Origin: Pseudoflavonifractor sp902362925
Lineage (GTDB): Bacteria > Bacillota > Clostridia > Oscillospirales > Oscillospiraceae
Length of the DNA stretch: 64,000 bases
Assembly (NCBI GenBank): GCA_902362925.1
Contig: CABIYL010000015.1
Strand: one strand, 5' to 3'
The notes below the pieces were generated by a model. That model was given only the letters and a program-made list of their open reading frames with translations, did no database searches and had not been told where the DNA came from. A program made the position numbers and the translations under genes. This document shows, piece after piece, positions 40,830 through 49,685 of the stretch (positions are counted from its first letter, which is position 1; every line of letters starts with the position of its first letter).

Positions 40830-41198
40830 CTAATTGTCAACACCCCAGCCCCGCTTTTTCCGCATATATTCCCTCTGCTGGCGGCGGTGGGCTTTCTTTG
40901 CACAGGCCGCCGAGCAGTACGCCTGCCGCCGATCCGGGGGAACAGGCCCGCCGCAGACCGGGCAGACCTTGAAATCCGGCCTGGGCCCCTCGGTCAAGAG
41001 AGCCGCCTCCAGCGCCGGATCAAGGGGCAGGACGGACTCCCGGAAATAGCGGCAATAAGCGCCCGTCCAGCATTTCCCCAGCATATAGCACTCACAATCC
41101 AGCGGCAGGCACCCGCACTCCCGGTCATAGTTGGCGCACCATTTTACCACAAGAGAGCGGATGGCCGCTTTTTCTTCCCGGGTAAGTTCGCGGGACAT
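40830..41198 (-). CDS. cysteine-rich VLP-type ICE protein
   Basis: 122 residues, ATG 41198 after GGAGGTGAGGCG. The N-terminal part has seven Cys including CGCLPLDCECYMLGKC. The C-terminal part is a zinc-binding CPVCGGPVPPDRRQAYCSAA with CAKKAHRRQQREYMRKKRG. The pattern is the Cys_rich_VLP family of conjugative elements, function unknown. Upstream neighbour 41203 is another Cys-rich small gene. Confidence 0.75.
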   Translation of the reverse strand: MSRELTREEKAAIRSLVVKWCANYDRECGCLPLDCECYMLGKCWTGAYCRYFRESVLPLDPALEAALLTEGPRPDFKVCPVCGGPVPPDRRQAYCSAACAKKAHRRQQREYMRKKRGWGVDN

Positions 41199-41202
41199 CG
41201 CC

Positions 41203-41379
41203 TCACCTCCCGCCAGCCGGGGCTTTCAAAAGTTCCCGGTAGCAGGACACACAGCCGATGCCCCGCCAGTAGGGACACCCGGAGCACCGGGAGCCCCTGG
41301 GCGGCTTTGCCGGGGCCGGAACCTGGGGCCGGGGCTTCTGCTTCATCATTTTTTCAAAGGGGCTGTCGGTAAACCTCAT
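41203..41379 (-). CDS. 58-residue cysteine-rich small protein
   Basis: ATG 41379 overlaps the stop of the DUF4366 gene (ATGA) and has GGAGAGGAGG upstream. Four cysteines in CSGCPYWRGIGCVSC could form one zinc site; the remainder is Pro/Lys-rich. It stops 4 bp before the next gene's start. The arrangement is a tight operon. Confidence 0.65.
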   Translation of the reverse strand: MRFTDSPFEKMMKQKPRPQVPAPAKPPRGSRCSGCPYWRGIGCVSCYRELLKAPAGGR

Positions 41380-42173
41380 TTGTCAGCCTCCTCTCCGTCA
41401 TCGTCCTCCTCGTCCCAGGGCGGGCCGTCATCCTCCTCGTCCCCGTAGGGTTCCCCGCCGTCATAGCCGTCCAGCTCCCCGCCATAGTCCTCCTCGGGCT
41501 CGGCGGCTTTTTGGTGTTTCGGGCGGTAAATCTTAAAGTACCAGCCAGCCCCGCCTCCGATCACCGCCACGGCCAGCACCAGCAGAAGCATCCCCATATT
41601 GCCACCCGTTTCCGGCTCGACCTCCTCCGGGGCGGGTTCCCCGGTTTCCTCCGTTTCCACGGGTTCCGGTTCAACGCCCGCGCACTCGGTCATATTGATG
41701 GAGCAGACCGGGCAATCCGTATTGACAGCCCCCGCCGCGCATTTTTCAGAGCAGGAGCAGGCGGCCTGTTCCACCCCGGCAGCCTCCGCCGCAGCCAGCA
41801 GATCGGCCTCGTCCGTCATGCTCAAAAAGTAGGTTTCATACTGCTCGCCCTCCTCATCCACGGGCTTGTCATAGTCAATGACAATGTAAAAGGTGTTCCC
41901 GCCCGCCGTCTGCACCGTGATAAACTGCTTGTTGGTGTGTTCGTCATAGAGCAGATCGCGGGTAACAAGGTTTCCCTCCTCCGAGAAGCCCTCGCCCGGT
42001 TCGATGGTGGGCTCCGGCTCCGGGGCCGTGGTTTCCTCGGTCATGGTGGGATCGCCATAGTTTTCGCCCTCACCGCTATCTGCATAGGCAAAGGCCGGGA
42101 CAGTGCAAATGCCGCATAAAAGAACGGCGGCACAGAGCGCCGCCGTCAAAGACTTCCATCGTTTCATATTCAA
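41376..42173 (-). CDS. DUF4366 membrane-anchored ICE protein
   Basis: 265 residues. A signal peptide (residues 1-30, LTAALCAAVLLCGICTVPAFA) precedes an extracellular domain with FITVQTAGGNTFYIVIDYDK, a Cys-rich CSCSEKCAAGAVNTDCPVCS, a TM segment (GGNMGMLLLVLAVAVIGGGA) and an acidic cytoplasmic tail. This is the DUF4366 (CD1107-neighbour) family of clostridial type IV secretion loci. It probably sits in the mating-pair channel. It overlaps DUF4315 by 4 bp. Confidence 0.85.
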   Translation of the reverse strand: MNMKRWKSLTAALCAAVLLCGICTVPAFAYADSGEGENYGDPTMTEETTAPEPEPTIEPGEGFSEEGNLVTRDLLYDEHTNKQFITVQTAGGNTFYIVIDYDKPVDEEGEQYETYFLSMTDEADLLAAAEAAGVEQAACSCSEKCAAGAVNTDCPVCSINMTECAGVEPEPVETEETGEPAPEEVEPETGGNMGMLLLVLAVAVIGGGAGWYFKIYRPKHQKAAEPEEDYGGELDGYDGGEPYGDEEDDGPPWDEEDDDGEEADK

Positions 42174-42424
42174 TTTTCCTCCTTCCCGCCGGGTTCAGAC
42201 TTCGGGACACTTTGTCCCAAAGTCCCATCGCCCTTCAGCTTTTCAAACAGCAGAGGGAGCTCCGCCAGGGGGATGCTCATGCCCCGCACAATATCCACGA
42301 TCTCGCTGTTTTCCGCCTCCAGCTTTTTCTGCTCCAATTCTTTCAGCCGGGCCTGCTGTTCGCTGATTTTGGCCTTGACCTTATCAATCTCAGCCTGGAT
42401 TTTCATGCTTTTTGCCGTTGCCAT
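42170..42424 (-). CDS. DUF4315 ICE protein
   Basis: 84 residues. A coiled coil (MKIQAEIDKVKAKISEQQAR ... LKELEQKKLEAENSEIVDIV) is followed by LAELPLLFEKLK. This is the DUF4315 family between NlpC/P60 and DUF4366 genes. Its C-terminal codons run through palindrome copy 8 (GQSVPKS), so the repeat has been added to the protein end. Confidence 0.8.
   Translation of the reverse strand: MATAKSMKIQAEIDKVKAKISEQQARLKELEQKKLEAENSEIVDIVRGMSIPLAELPLLFEKLKGDGTLGQSVPKSEPGGKEEN
42200..42222. repeat. ICE1 dispersed palindrome, copy 8
   Basis: CTTCGGGACA-CTT-TGTCCCAAAG inside the 3' end of the DUF4315 gene, where it encodes LGQSVPKS. Confidence 0.85.
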
Positions 42425-42437
42425 GTATAACCTCCAA

Positions 42438-44120
42438 TCATGGTAAACGCCCGTAGGCGTAGAAATGAGACTGCCAGTAGCTTGTATTTAGGTTCGCGTA
42501 ACCGATGGGATCTCCACAGTGGAGCATCCGCCCGTCACCCACATAAATCCCACAATGGCTCACCCCCGGCGTGTCATAAGTGCCCTTGAAAAAGACAAGA
42601 TCCCCGGGTTGCGGATTGCTGGTCGGCGTACAGATGTTATAGAGCCCCTGGGCCCCCAGGCGGCCCACATTCCAACCGGAATGATTGATGACCCAGGACA
42701 CATAGCCCGAACAGTCAAAGGATGTGGCCGGGCTGGAGCCGCCCCACACATAGGGATAGCCGATATATTTCTCAGCCTCGGAGAGAATGGCGGCAAAGGT
42801 TTCGTCATCCAGATACTCCCGGGGCACCTCGTACCCCTCGGGCGGTTCGGTGTACTTGCCGACATACTCGGAGCCGGGGAATAAATCCGGGCGGTTTCCC
42901 AGCGTTGCCATATAGATGGCATACCGGGACATCTGATCCTCGCTTAACAGGTAGACGGGCAGATGGGACAGGTTTTTGTTTTCCAGCGTCACATAGCAGA
43001 TATAGTAATTGTAGGGAACCTCCACCTCGTAATCGTTGCCCTCGCTGTCGGTGCGGGTTTCCGTCCGGTAGCGTACCTCCACCACCACATCCTCGGTCAG
43101 AATGTACTGGCTGTCAAAGAGCGTTTGCAGAGAGCCCTCCACCTGGTCAAGCGTCCACTGTCCTTCATGGAGCGAACACAAAAGGGAAAGAAGCACATAG
43201 GGATCATGCTCAATTTCGTCCAGGTCGAAGTGGTACTCGTCATAGTCGTGGGTGCTTTCGTAGCTGTCCAGATAGTCCTGGAGCTCCGCCTCCAAACCAC
43301 AGTAGGCGGCTTCGGCTCCCAGCATATCCCCGTCCTCACAAGGATAGGTGCTGGCCCCCACCGCGCCGATGGTGCTGTTTCCCAGCGTAACAAGGGAAGA
43401 AGAACAGGACTGCATCACCAGCACAAGCAGGACGCAGGCCAGAGCCAGCAGACAGCCTACGGGATGGCGTTTGACAAAGCCCACCGCCCGGGCCGCCAGC
43501 TTTTCTGTGGTAACAGCCGTTTTCCCGGCGGCCTGGGCTCCGTATTTGGCAGCCTCCTTTGCCTGCTTCTGGTATCGCCTGCGGAGCCGCCGCTTCTGCC
43601 AAAACCGGGACAAGGCGTTTTTGGAGAGCTCCGGGTGCTCCTGGGCGGCGGTATGAAAGTGATAATCCGCCGTGGCCTTGATATACCGGGACTCCGCTTT
43701 TTGAACCGCCTTCGCCGGATGTTCCCGGATTTTCCGTTTCACAAACCGTGAGCCATGCCGCAGGGCAGACTCGCCCACAAGCTCGGAGCGGTGGGCCCCT
43801 TCGATGCCTACATTCTCATGCTCGTTTTCGTAAATCTTCCCATGCACAAAGCTGTGGGCGGAGCCGCTGGCTACCCGGCCCACACGCCTCACCGGGCCCG
43901 GCTTTTTGGGCGGCTTCTGTTTTGCCAGCTTTTCCTTTGCCCGATCCAGCTTTTCCCCGCGTTTTTCCATGCGGAGTTTGGATGCCGCCGCTTTCTCCTG
44001 GTTGCTTTTCTGCCGGAATTTTGACTTTGGGACACTTTGTCCCGAAGTGCCCCCGGCGCTTTCTGCCCCAGCCGCATCCCTGGGCACTGGGCCCGCGCCG
44101 TTATTCGGTTTTCGCTTCAT
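42438..44120 (-). CDS. NlpC/P60 cell-wall hydrolase of the conjugation machinery
   Basis: 560 residues. The N-terminal 200 are basic and helical and a TM segment follows (PVGCLLALACVLLVLVMQSC, about 217-237). A lysozyme-like middle is possible, and the C-terminal NlpC/P60 domain contains FDCSGYVSW (catalytic Cys), SHCGIYVGDGRM (His) and a late His. It opens peptidoglycan for the mating channel (CD1107-like). Codons 28-38 include palindrome copy 9 (GQSVPKS). The 3' end of the gene adjoins DUF4315. Confidence 0.88.
   Translation of the reverse strand: MKRKPNNGAGPVPRDAAGAESAGGTSGQSVPKSKFRQKSNQEKAAASKLRMEKRGEKLDRAKEKLAKQKPPKKPGPVRRVGRVASGSAHSFVHGKIYENEHENVGIEGAHRSELVGESALRHGSRFVKRKIREHPAKAVQKAESRYIKATADYHFHTAAQEHPELSKNALSRFWQKRRLRRRYQKQAKEAAKYGAQAAGKTAVTTEKLAARAVGFVKRHPVGCLLALACVLLVLVMQSCSSSLVTLGNSTIGAVGASTYPCEDGDMLGAEAAYCGLEAELQDYLDSYESTHDYDEYHFDLDEIEHDPYVLLSLLCSLHEGQWTLDQVEGSLQTLFDSQYILTEDVVVEVRYRTETRTDSEGNDYEVEVPYNYYICYVTLENKNLSHLPVYLLSEDQMSRYAIYMATLGNRPDLFPGSEYVGKYTEPPEGYEVPREYLDDETFAAILSEAEKYIGYPYVWGGSSPATSFDCSGYVSWVINHSGWNVGRLGAQGLYNICTPTSNPQPGDLVFFKGTYDTPGVSHCGIYVGDGRMLHCGDPIGYANLNTSYWQSHFYAYGRLP
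44025..44047. repeat. ICE1 dispersed palindrome, copy 9
   Basis: CTTTGGGACA-CTT-TGTCCCGAAG inside the 5' end of the NlpC/P60 gene. Confidence 0.85.
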
Positions 44121-46464
44121 TCTTCACATCCTCCGGGCGGGTAGTCAGCAGGTCATAGATCTCCCCACGGGGGAACCGATCCACAAAGGGGATGGTTACA
44201 TTCCCATAGAACAGCAGGCCCTCGCCGGAATTGGAGTGGGTGATGTAGGAAAGCTGGTGCTCGGAAATGCCGAGCTGTTTTGCAAGGATCACCCGGTCGC
44301 TTTGAGCCTGGGACAGCAGGATCATAAAATCCGTGTTGTCGAGAATGTTCTCAATCTCCCGGCTGGCCAAAAGGTCTTTCACATTCTGTGTAAGTGCGCT
44401 GGGGACACAGCCCTTTTTGCGGAGCATTTTCCAGACCGCAACAAAGTAGCTGGCGGTCAGAGGATCGCGGAGCAGGACATGGAACTCGTCAAAGTAGCAC
44501 CAGGTCGCCACGCCCTCCCGGAAGTTGGTATCCACCGCCTGGGAGACAAACTCGTTTGTGATGTGCATGGCAATCTTGCGGAGATTTTCTCCCATGTTCT
44601 TGAGCACGATGCACACCACCCGGCTGTCCGTTTTTACATTGGTCGGATGGTTAAAGAGATTGAGAGAGCCCGTACAGTAGAGCTCCAGGGCCGTTGCTAC
44701 ACGGCGGGCCTCCGGCTCCGGCTGTTTCAAAAGCTCCTCGTACAAGTCCTGCAACAGCGGCGTTTTTTCCGTGGCAATCCCCAGGGCCTGCTCCCGGTAG
44801 ACCAGCCGCACACAGCGGTCAACCACCGTTTTTTCGATGGGCTGTAAGCCGTCCTTGCCGCCTACCACCAGCTCACACAGGGAAAGCAGGAAATCCGCCT
44901 TCATGGAGAGCGGGCTTTCCCCGGCGGTCATGTTGAGCTCCACATCCATCGGGTTTAAGTGATGGGGGCTGTCCGGGGCAATCTCGATTACCTGGCCGCC
45001 CAGTCTGCGAACCAGCGGGGCATATTCCCCCATCGGATCGACAATCAAAATCCGATCCTGGGGAATGGCAAGGAACACATTTAAGAGCTCCCTTTTTGCG
45101 GCAAAAGATTTTCCCGAGCCGGTAGAGCCCAGGTAAAGGCCGTTGGCCGACTTCAGCTTTTTGCGGTCAGCCATGATGACATTGTGGGAAAGGGCGTTCA
45201 TGCCGTAGTAGAGGGCCTGCCCAGCCATCCGTAGCTCCCTTGTCATAAAGGGAATGAAAATCGCCGTGGAGCTGGTAGTCATGCCGCGCTGGATCTCCAC
45301 CTCGTTATAGCCGAGAGCCAGCGAGGACACAAAGCCCTGTTCCTGTTGCCAGTCAAGACGCTTTAAGGAGCAGTTGTATTTCTGCGCGATGCCGCCCACA
45401 GTAAAAACATCGTTTTCCAGCCGCTGGCGGGTGGGGGCAAAGTTTACCACCGTGAAAGTGAGCAGGAACATCCGCTCGTTGCGGGACTGGAGGTCGGCCA
45501 GAAGCTCCGCCGCGTCCTTGCTGAATGTGATGAGGTCGGGCGGGAGGATGTCGGGATCGTACCCGGCCCGCACCGCCTTGCGCTGTTCCTCCACCTTCAT
45601 TTTACCGATGTCGGAGATTTTACCCTTGATTGTTTTGATGGCCTTGAGCTGATCCACTGTTTGGATATGGAGCGTAACCGTCATTTCCGCATCCATCTCC
45701 AAAATCTCCGCAAGGAGTTTGTCAGAGAGTTCGGATGCTAAAATCTGCAAGTAGGACACCGCGCCCCAATACTGGCCGATCCGAAACGAGCGGGACTGCC
45801 TAAAGTCGAAGCTGTCCGGGGCGATAAAGTCCTTTGTGCCGAGCCCGGTCTGCGGAATGTCCTTCCACGAAAAGCGGAACGGCTCCCGGTTTCCCGGGTG
45901 CATCTGGCTGTGGAGCAAGGCCAGCCTTGCCCGCCCGTCCATCGGCTCACAGGGAACGCCCAGCCGCTTGAAGTTGCCCATCACATCGGCCTCCACGCGC
46001 TCCAGGCGGGGGCGGGCCTCCGCGATCCCTTCGGCGGGTATGCCGAAAGTGATGTATTTGGAGCGTTCAATGCCGTTGTTGCTTTTGGCGATCTGATTTT
46101 TCAGCATCCCGGTAAATTCCTCCCGGACGCTGTTAAAATCATCATCCGCCTGGGGAATGTTTACCTTGTAGCGGCTCCTGGAATGGGAGCGGCGGTTGAT
46201 AAAAGAAAGCTGGAACGGCAGAGTGCTGTCAAAGTAGTTGAGGAACGAGCTCCAGCCGCCGAAAATGGCCGTCTGATCCTCGGTGCTTGCCACGGAATAA
46301 TTGATGTCCTCATATTCCACAGTCTTTGTATAGAGCCCGCCCGGGAGCTTGCACACCCCGTCCAGGTGCATCGCCAAGTAAGGAATAGTCTGCTGGACGG
46401 ACAGAGCCGCCCGGCTGTTACCCCTTCCGGGACTGTTTTTGCTTTTTGCCTTTCGCAATCGCAT
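44101..46464 (-). CDS. VirB4-type ATPase of the ICE1 T4SS
   Basis: About 787 residues; Walker A YLGSTGSGKSFAAKR near 450, Walker B-like DRILIVDPMGEYAPL, and a late CYFDEFHVLLRDPLTASYF ... LTQNVKDLL region. It powers assembly and substrate transfer in the type IV secretion channel. The ATG at 46464 directly abuts GGAGG, so TTG 46458, six bases later, may be the true start. It overlaps the PrgI gene by 47 bp and the NlpC gene by 20 bp. Confidence 0.93.
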   Translation of the reverse strand: MRLRKAKSKNSPGRGNSRAALSVQQTIPYLAMHLDGVCKLPGGLYTKTVEYEDINYSVASTEDQTAIFGGWSSFLNYFDSTLPFQLSFINRRSHSRSRYKVNIPQADDDFNSVREEFTGMLKNQIAKSNNGIERSKYITFGIPAEGIAEARPRLERVEADVMGNFKRLGVPCEPMDGRARLALLHSQMHPGNREPFRFSWKDIPQTGLGTKDFIAPDSFDFRQSRSFRIGQYWGAVSYLQILASELSDKLLAEILEMDAEMTVTLHIQTVDQLKAIKTIKGKISDIGKMKVEEQRKAVRAGYDPDILPPDLITFSKDAAELLADLQSRNERMFLLTFTVVNFAPTRQRLENDVFTVGGIAQKYNCSLKRLDWQQEQGFVSSLALGYNEVEIQRGMTTSSTAIFIPFMTRELRMAGQALYYGMNALSHNVIMADRKKLKSANGLYLGSTGSGKSFAAKRELLNVFLAIPQDRILIVDPMGEYAPLVRRLGGQVIEIAPDSPHHLNPMDVELNMTAGESPLSMKADFLLSLCELVVGGKDGLQPIEKTVVDRCVRLVYREQALGIATEKTPLLQDLYEELLKQPEPEARRVATALELYCTGSLNLFNHPTNVKTDSRVVCIVLKNMGENLRKIAMHITNEFVSQAVDTNFREGVATWCYFDEFHVLLRDPLTASYFVAVWKMLRKKGCVPSALTQNVKDLLASREIENILDNTDFMILLSQAQSDRVILAKQLGISEHQLSYITHSNSGEGLLFYGNVTIPFVDRFPRGEIYDLLTTRPEDVKNEAKTE

Positions 46465-46807
46465 CCTCCTTTCTCACAGCGCCCCGCCCGGTAAACGGGG
46501 CGTAAATGTTTTCTGTCTGATAATGCCGAACCCCGGGCCGCAGGAATTTGGCCCGGATGATGTTGTGCACCACCTTTTCAAAGGGGAGCCCGTCTTTTTC
46601 ATACATCGCCAGCAGGAACGCCGGGAGCATGACGGCCAGCATTAAGAACATGGCCCCGGTATTTCCAAGCGGCTCCCGGGCCAGCAGATAGGACGGGATG
46701 CCGATGGCCGCCGCCCCGCCAAAACAGATGAGCTGGCGCTTTGTCAAATTGAACGCCATCTTCGTTTTGATTTTGGATAAGTCATTTGGGACATTTACAT
46801 AGGGCAT
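46418..46807 (-). CDS. PrgI-family membrane protein
   Basis: 129 residues, ATG 46807 after AAGGAGGTTGATCC. The MPYVNVPNDLSKIKTKMAFN start and FNLTKRQLICFGGAAAIGIP, followed by a second hydrophobic segment (NTGAMFLMLAVMLPAFLLAM), are the PrgI pattern. It is the VirB3-like partner encoded before VirB4 in Gram-positive T4SS. The basic C-terminal tail lies in the VirB4 overlap. Confidence 0.88.
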   Translation of the reverse strand: MPYVNVPNDLSKIKTKMAFNLTKRQLICFGGAAAIGIPSYLLAREPLGNTGAMFLMLAVMLPAFLLAMYEKDGLPFEKVVHNIIRAKFLRPGVRHYQTENIYAPFTGRGAVRKEDAIAKGKKQKQSRKG

Positions 46808-47388
46808 GGATCAACCTCCTTTCTCGCCCCGGGGACTTCGGGACAATTTGTCCCAAAGTCCGGGACGGTGCTTTCCACCTCGTTTCCCCACACATCCCAG
46901 CCGGGCGGCGTCTGTCTTGCGAACAGCTCCACCCGGGGCAGATCGCCCATAAGGGCAACAATCTTTTCCCGGGCCTCGTCCGGCTTTTTGCTGTGGGCTT
47001 CAATGGGGGAAATGATAAACTGGTGGATATTGGCCGCCTGCCGCTTCGGATGCCCCTTTGTTGCCAGCAGGCAGACCTCCGCATTTCCCCGTGTCCAAAA
47101 GCCCAGGCCATAAAACCAGCTATCTGCCTTCCGGTTTTTCTTCAGCCAGACGAAAGCCACGGACTTATACTGAAAGCCCCACGCCTTAATCAGCCGCAGG
47201 GCCTCGGGGAGCTGGGGGAAAGTTGCCCATAAAAAAAGCGCGCTGTCCGGGGCGGCCAGATCCGCCACCGGGAGCGCACATAACTCGTCAATCCCCATTG
47301 TGGGATAATGGTGCTCCGCCGCCCCTTGCAGGCCCTTTTGGGCGTACCGCCACGGGGGATCGGCGTAAATGATAGAATATCGTCCGAT
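46795..47388 (-). CDS. MT-A70-family adenine methyltransferase, apparent AUC start
   Basis: 197 residues if begun at ATC 47388; 167 if at the first ATG (47298). The upstream frame reads GRYSIIYADPPWRYAQKGLQ, which carries the catalytic DPPW motif that the shorter version would lose, so the long form must be real. ATC sits 7-8 nt after AAAGGAG and 2 nt after the stop of the preceding gene. MT-A70 enzymes make N6-methyladenine, here probably protecting the ICE from restriction. The C-terminus runs through palindrome copy 10. Confidence 0.82.
   Translation of the reverse strand: MGRYSIIYADPPWRYAQKGLQGAAEHHYPTMGIDELCALPVADLAAPDSALFLWATFPQLPEALRLIKAWGFQYKSVAFVWLKKNRKADSWFYGLGFWTRGNAEVCLLATKGHPKRQAANIHQFIISPIEAHSKKPDEAREKIVALMGDLPRVELFARQTPPGWDVWGNEVESTVPDFGTNCPEVPGARKEVDPCPM
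46836..46858. repeat. ICE1 dispersed palindrome, copy 10
   Basis: CTTCGGGACA-ATT-TGTCCCAAAG in the last codons of the MT-A70 gene. Confidence 0.85.
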
Positions 47389-48146
47389 AGTTACACTCCT
47401 TTCTCCCCAGCCTCCACCGCCGAGCGTGCCACGCGGATGCGCTCACTGGCGGCGGCGTAAAAGGCCGGGGCCGTTTCAAAGCAGACGAAGCGGCGGCCCG
47501 CATTGAGGGCGGCAACAGCGGTTGTGCCGGAGCCCGCGCAGATGTCGGCCACCAGCTCGCCGGGCCGGGTATAGGTCTTGATAAAATACTCGCACAGCTC
47601 CACGGGCTTTTGCGTGGGATGGATGCCGCCCGTTACGGTGGGAACAAACAGCACATTTCCCGGATAGCGCCGCCCATCGCTGGACTCGGAGCTCTGCCGC
47701 TCGAATTTTCCATAGTTCGGGCTGGTTCCGCTGCGGGCATGGACACGGCTGTACGGCTTGCCGTAAGTAAACTGCGGATTGTAAAGAGGGGCTTTCTGAT
47801 AGAACACTAAAATATTCTCCGACTTTTTCAGCGGAGCCCGGTTTGCATTGAGAAATCCCGTCCCGCGCTCTTTGTACCAGATCCACTCATAGCGGAGCAT
47901 GGAGAGGTTGGAGGCCCCCAGCACCTTGTCATAGGGGCATTGAGCAAAGAACAGCACCGCGCCCTCCGGTTTGACGGCCCATTTCACCGCCTCCCACAAT
48001 TCCGGGAGCGGCAACGGCACATCCCAAAAGTTGCGGGTAGTGCCGTAGGGCGGATCGGTCAAAAGCATATCCACCGAATGACGGGGGAGGGAGCGCAGGC
48101 CCTCGATGCCGTCCATCAGAAACAGCCCCTCCGGGCAGTCCGGGGA

Positions 48147-48160
48147 CTTCGGGACACTTT
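48147..48160. repeat. ICE1 dispersed palindrome, copy 11, left part (split by the IS)
   Basis: CTTCGGGACACTTT, continued after the IS by ACTTTGTCCCAAAG (49667-49680). ACTTT is the target duplication. The joined site matches the other copies. Confidence 0.8.
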
Positions 48161-49666
48161 GGGTCTGTTGACAAAGTGCCACATAATCATGGGCTGACAG
48201 AATGAGTGGGAAGAAAAAAGACGCCCTATGGCGTCACATCATATTCTGTATCAGTCTTTTGAGGTTCAGGGCCGCGGCGGAAAGGAGGCAGTGGTCCTCC
48301 GCTGCCTCTCGTCCCCGCCGCAAAAGCTGTGTTAAATTGTGGCAGCGTTTCTGGATGGCAAACGTGCCCTCACACCAAATCTGCCGCAGCTTCAGTGCCT
48401 CCCGGTACTCCGGCTGGGTACGCCGCTCCAGGTTTTTCCTGCGCTGGGGCATGAAATAGCTGTGCTCCAGCTTCCGGGCGCCCCGTCTGTCCTCCGGCCT
48501 CAGGCACTGTGGACGGAACGGACAGCTTTGGCAGTCCCGCTTGTCTGCCAGATACAGCCAGTACAGCCCGCTGGCGCTGCGGTGGAGGGTATTCAGCTTC
48601 AGCAGTTTGTCGTTGGGACAGACGTATGCGTCCAGACCTTCCTCATATCGGAAGGCGTCCCGTTTCAGCTCCACGCTGGTACGGTCATGGGGTGTCTGGG
48701 GCCGGACGTAAAACCGGATCCCCAGCTCATCCAGCACCCGGTGGGCCAGGGGGAAGTCGTAGGCGGCATCTGCCGCCGCAGCCTGGATGGGAAGGACAGC
48801 CCGGTGAACGTGCTCCAACTGCTCCAGGTAGGGTACGGAGTCATAGACATCACCGGGTGTCACCCTCACATCCAGGATGACGCCGTGGTCGGTATCCACC
48901 GTCTGGTGTGAGAGGTAGTACTGTCCCCGGGGCTTCCCGGGGCGCTTCATGTGGCCCGCCTCCGGGTCTGTCCGGCTTACCCGCTTCTTCGTCTGCCGCC
49001 GGTCTTTCTTGACCTGCTTTGTTCGGACCTTGCGCCGCCTCCCTGTCCTGCGCTCCAGCTCCGTCAGCCCATCTTCCTCGTAGGCGTCCAGCCGCTCCCA
49101 GTACACTCCAGGCTCCTCTGTCAGCTCCACCTGCTCCTCCGAGGCCCGGGAGGCGTTGGCCTTCACATGGGTGGAGTCTGTCCCCACCAGCCGCCCGCTG
49201 GCCAGCCCCTTTGCGATGCACTGCCCCACTACCTCCTCAAATAACCGGCGAAATACCTTGCGGAACGCTGGCTTTCTACGCCGCAGCTGACTGATCGTAC
49301 TGTGGTCCGGCACCCGGTCAAACAGGTCCAGTCCCAGATACCACCGCAGCGCCACGTCGGTCTGAATTCGCTGCTCAATTTGCCGCTCCGAGGGAATGCC
49401 GTATAGAAACCCCACCAGCAGATACTTCACCAACACAACCGGATCGATGGGAGGCCGGCCATATTTCCGGCTATAGAGATGCTGAGTTTCTTCATACACA
49501 AAGGACAGGTCCAGCACACGCTCCAATTTCCGCAGAAAGTGCTTCTCTGGAACCAGATCCTCTATCGTCACCATATGAAACTTTAGCTGCATAGTCCCCA
49601 TCCTTTGTCCGTTTTTCCTATGATAACATAGAACACATCGGTTGTCAGGACTTTGTCAACAGGCCC
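48161..49666 (-). mobile_element. IS1182-family insertion sequence (1,506 bp)
   Basis: Ends GGGTCTGTTGACAAAGT and, inverted, GGGCCTGTTGACAAAGT (16 of 17 identical). It is flanked by the 5-bp duplication ACTTT (48156-48160, 49667-49671). It contains one transposase gene. The target is the middle of a dispersed palindrome; IS1182-type elements are known to favour hairpin-like targets, which fits. Confidence 0.85.
48234..49601 (-). CDS. IS1182-type transposase
   Basis: 455 residues (ATG 49601, or 49592). An N-terminal DUF772 domain (YGRPPIDPVVLVKYLLVGFL, RVPDHSTISQLRRR) is followed by a DDE core: VGTDSTHVKAN (first D), then DAAYDFPLAHR (second D). The late GTFAIQKRCHNLTQL contains a candidate Glu in CEGTF. 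A Cys-containing CPFRPQCL region precedes the end. The ORF is complete, so the element may still be mobile. Confidence 0.9.
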   Translation of the reverse strand: MGTMQLKFHMVTIEDLVPEKHFLRKLERVLDLSFVYEETQHLYSRKYGRPPIDPVVLVKYLLVGFLYGIPSERQIEQRIQTDVALRWYLGLDLFDRVPDHSTISQLRRRKPAFRKVFRRLFEEVVGQCIAKGLASGRLVGTDSTHVKANASRASEEQVELTEEPGVYWERLDAYEEDGLTELERRTGRRRKVRTKQVKKDRRQTKKRVSRTDPEAGHMKRPGKPRGQYYLSHQTVDTDHGVILDVRVTPGDVYDSVPYLEQLEHVHRAVLPIQAAAADAAYDFPLAHRVLDELGIRFYVRPQTPHDRTSVELKRDAFRYEEGLDAYVCPNDKLLKLNTLHRSASGLYWLYLADKRDCQSCPFRPQCLRPEDRRGARKLEHSYFMPQRRKNLERRTQPEYREALKLRQIWCEGTFAIQKRCHNLTQLLRRGREAAEDHCLLSAAALNLKRLIQNMM

Positions 49667-49685
49667 ACTTTGTCCCAAAGCCGCC

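Noticed and set aside
32684..49680. CRISPR array as an explanation for the repeated 23-bp palindrome
   Set aside because: Copies are 0.4 to 3.5 kb apart and lie inside and between genes. There are no short regular spacers and no cas genes.
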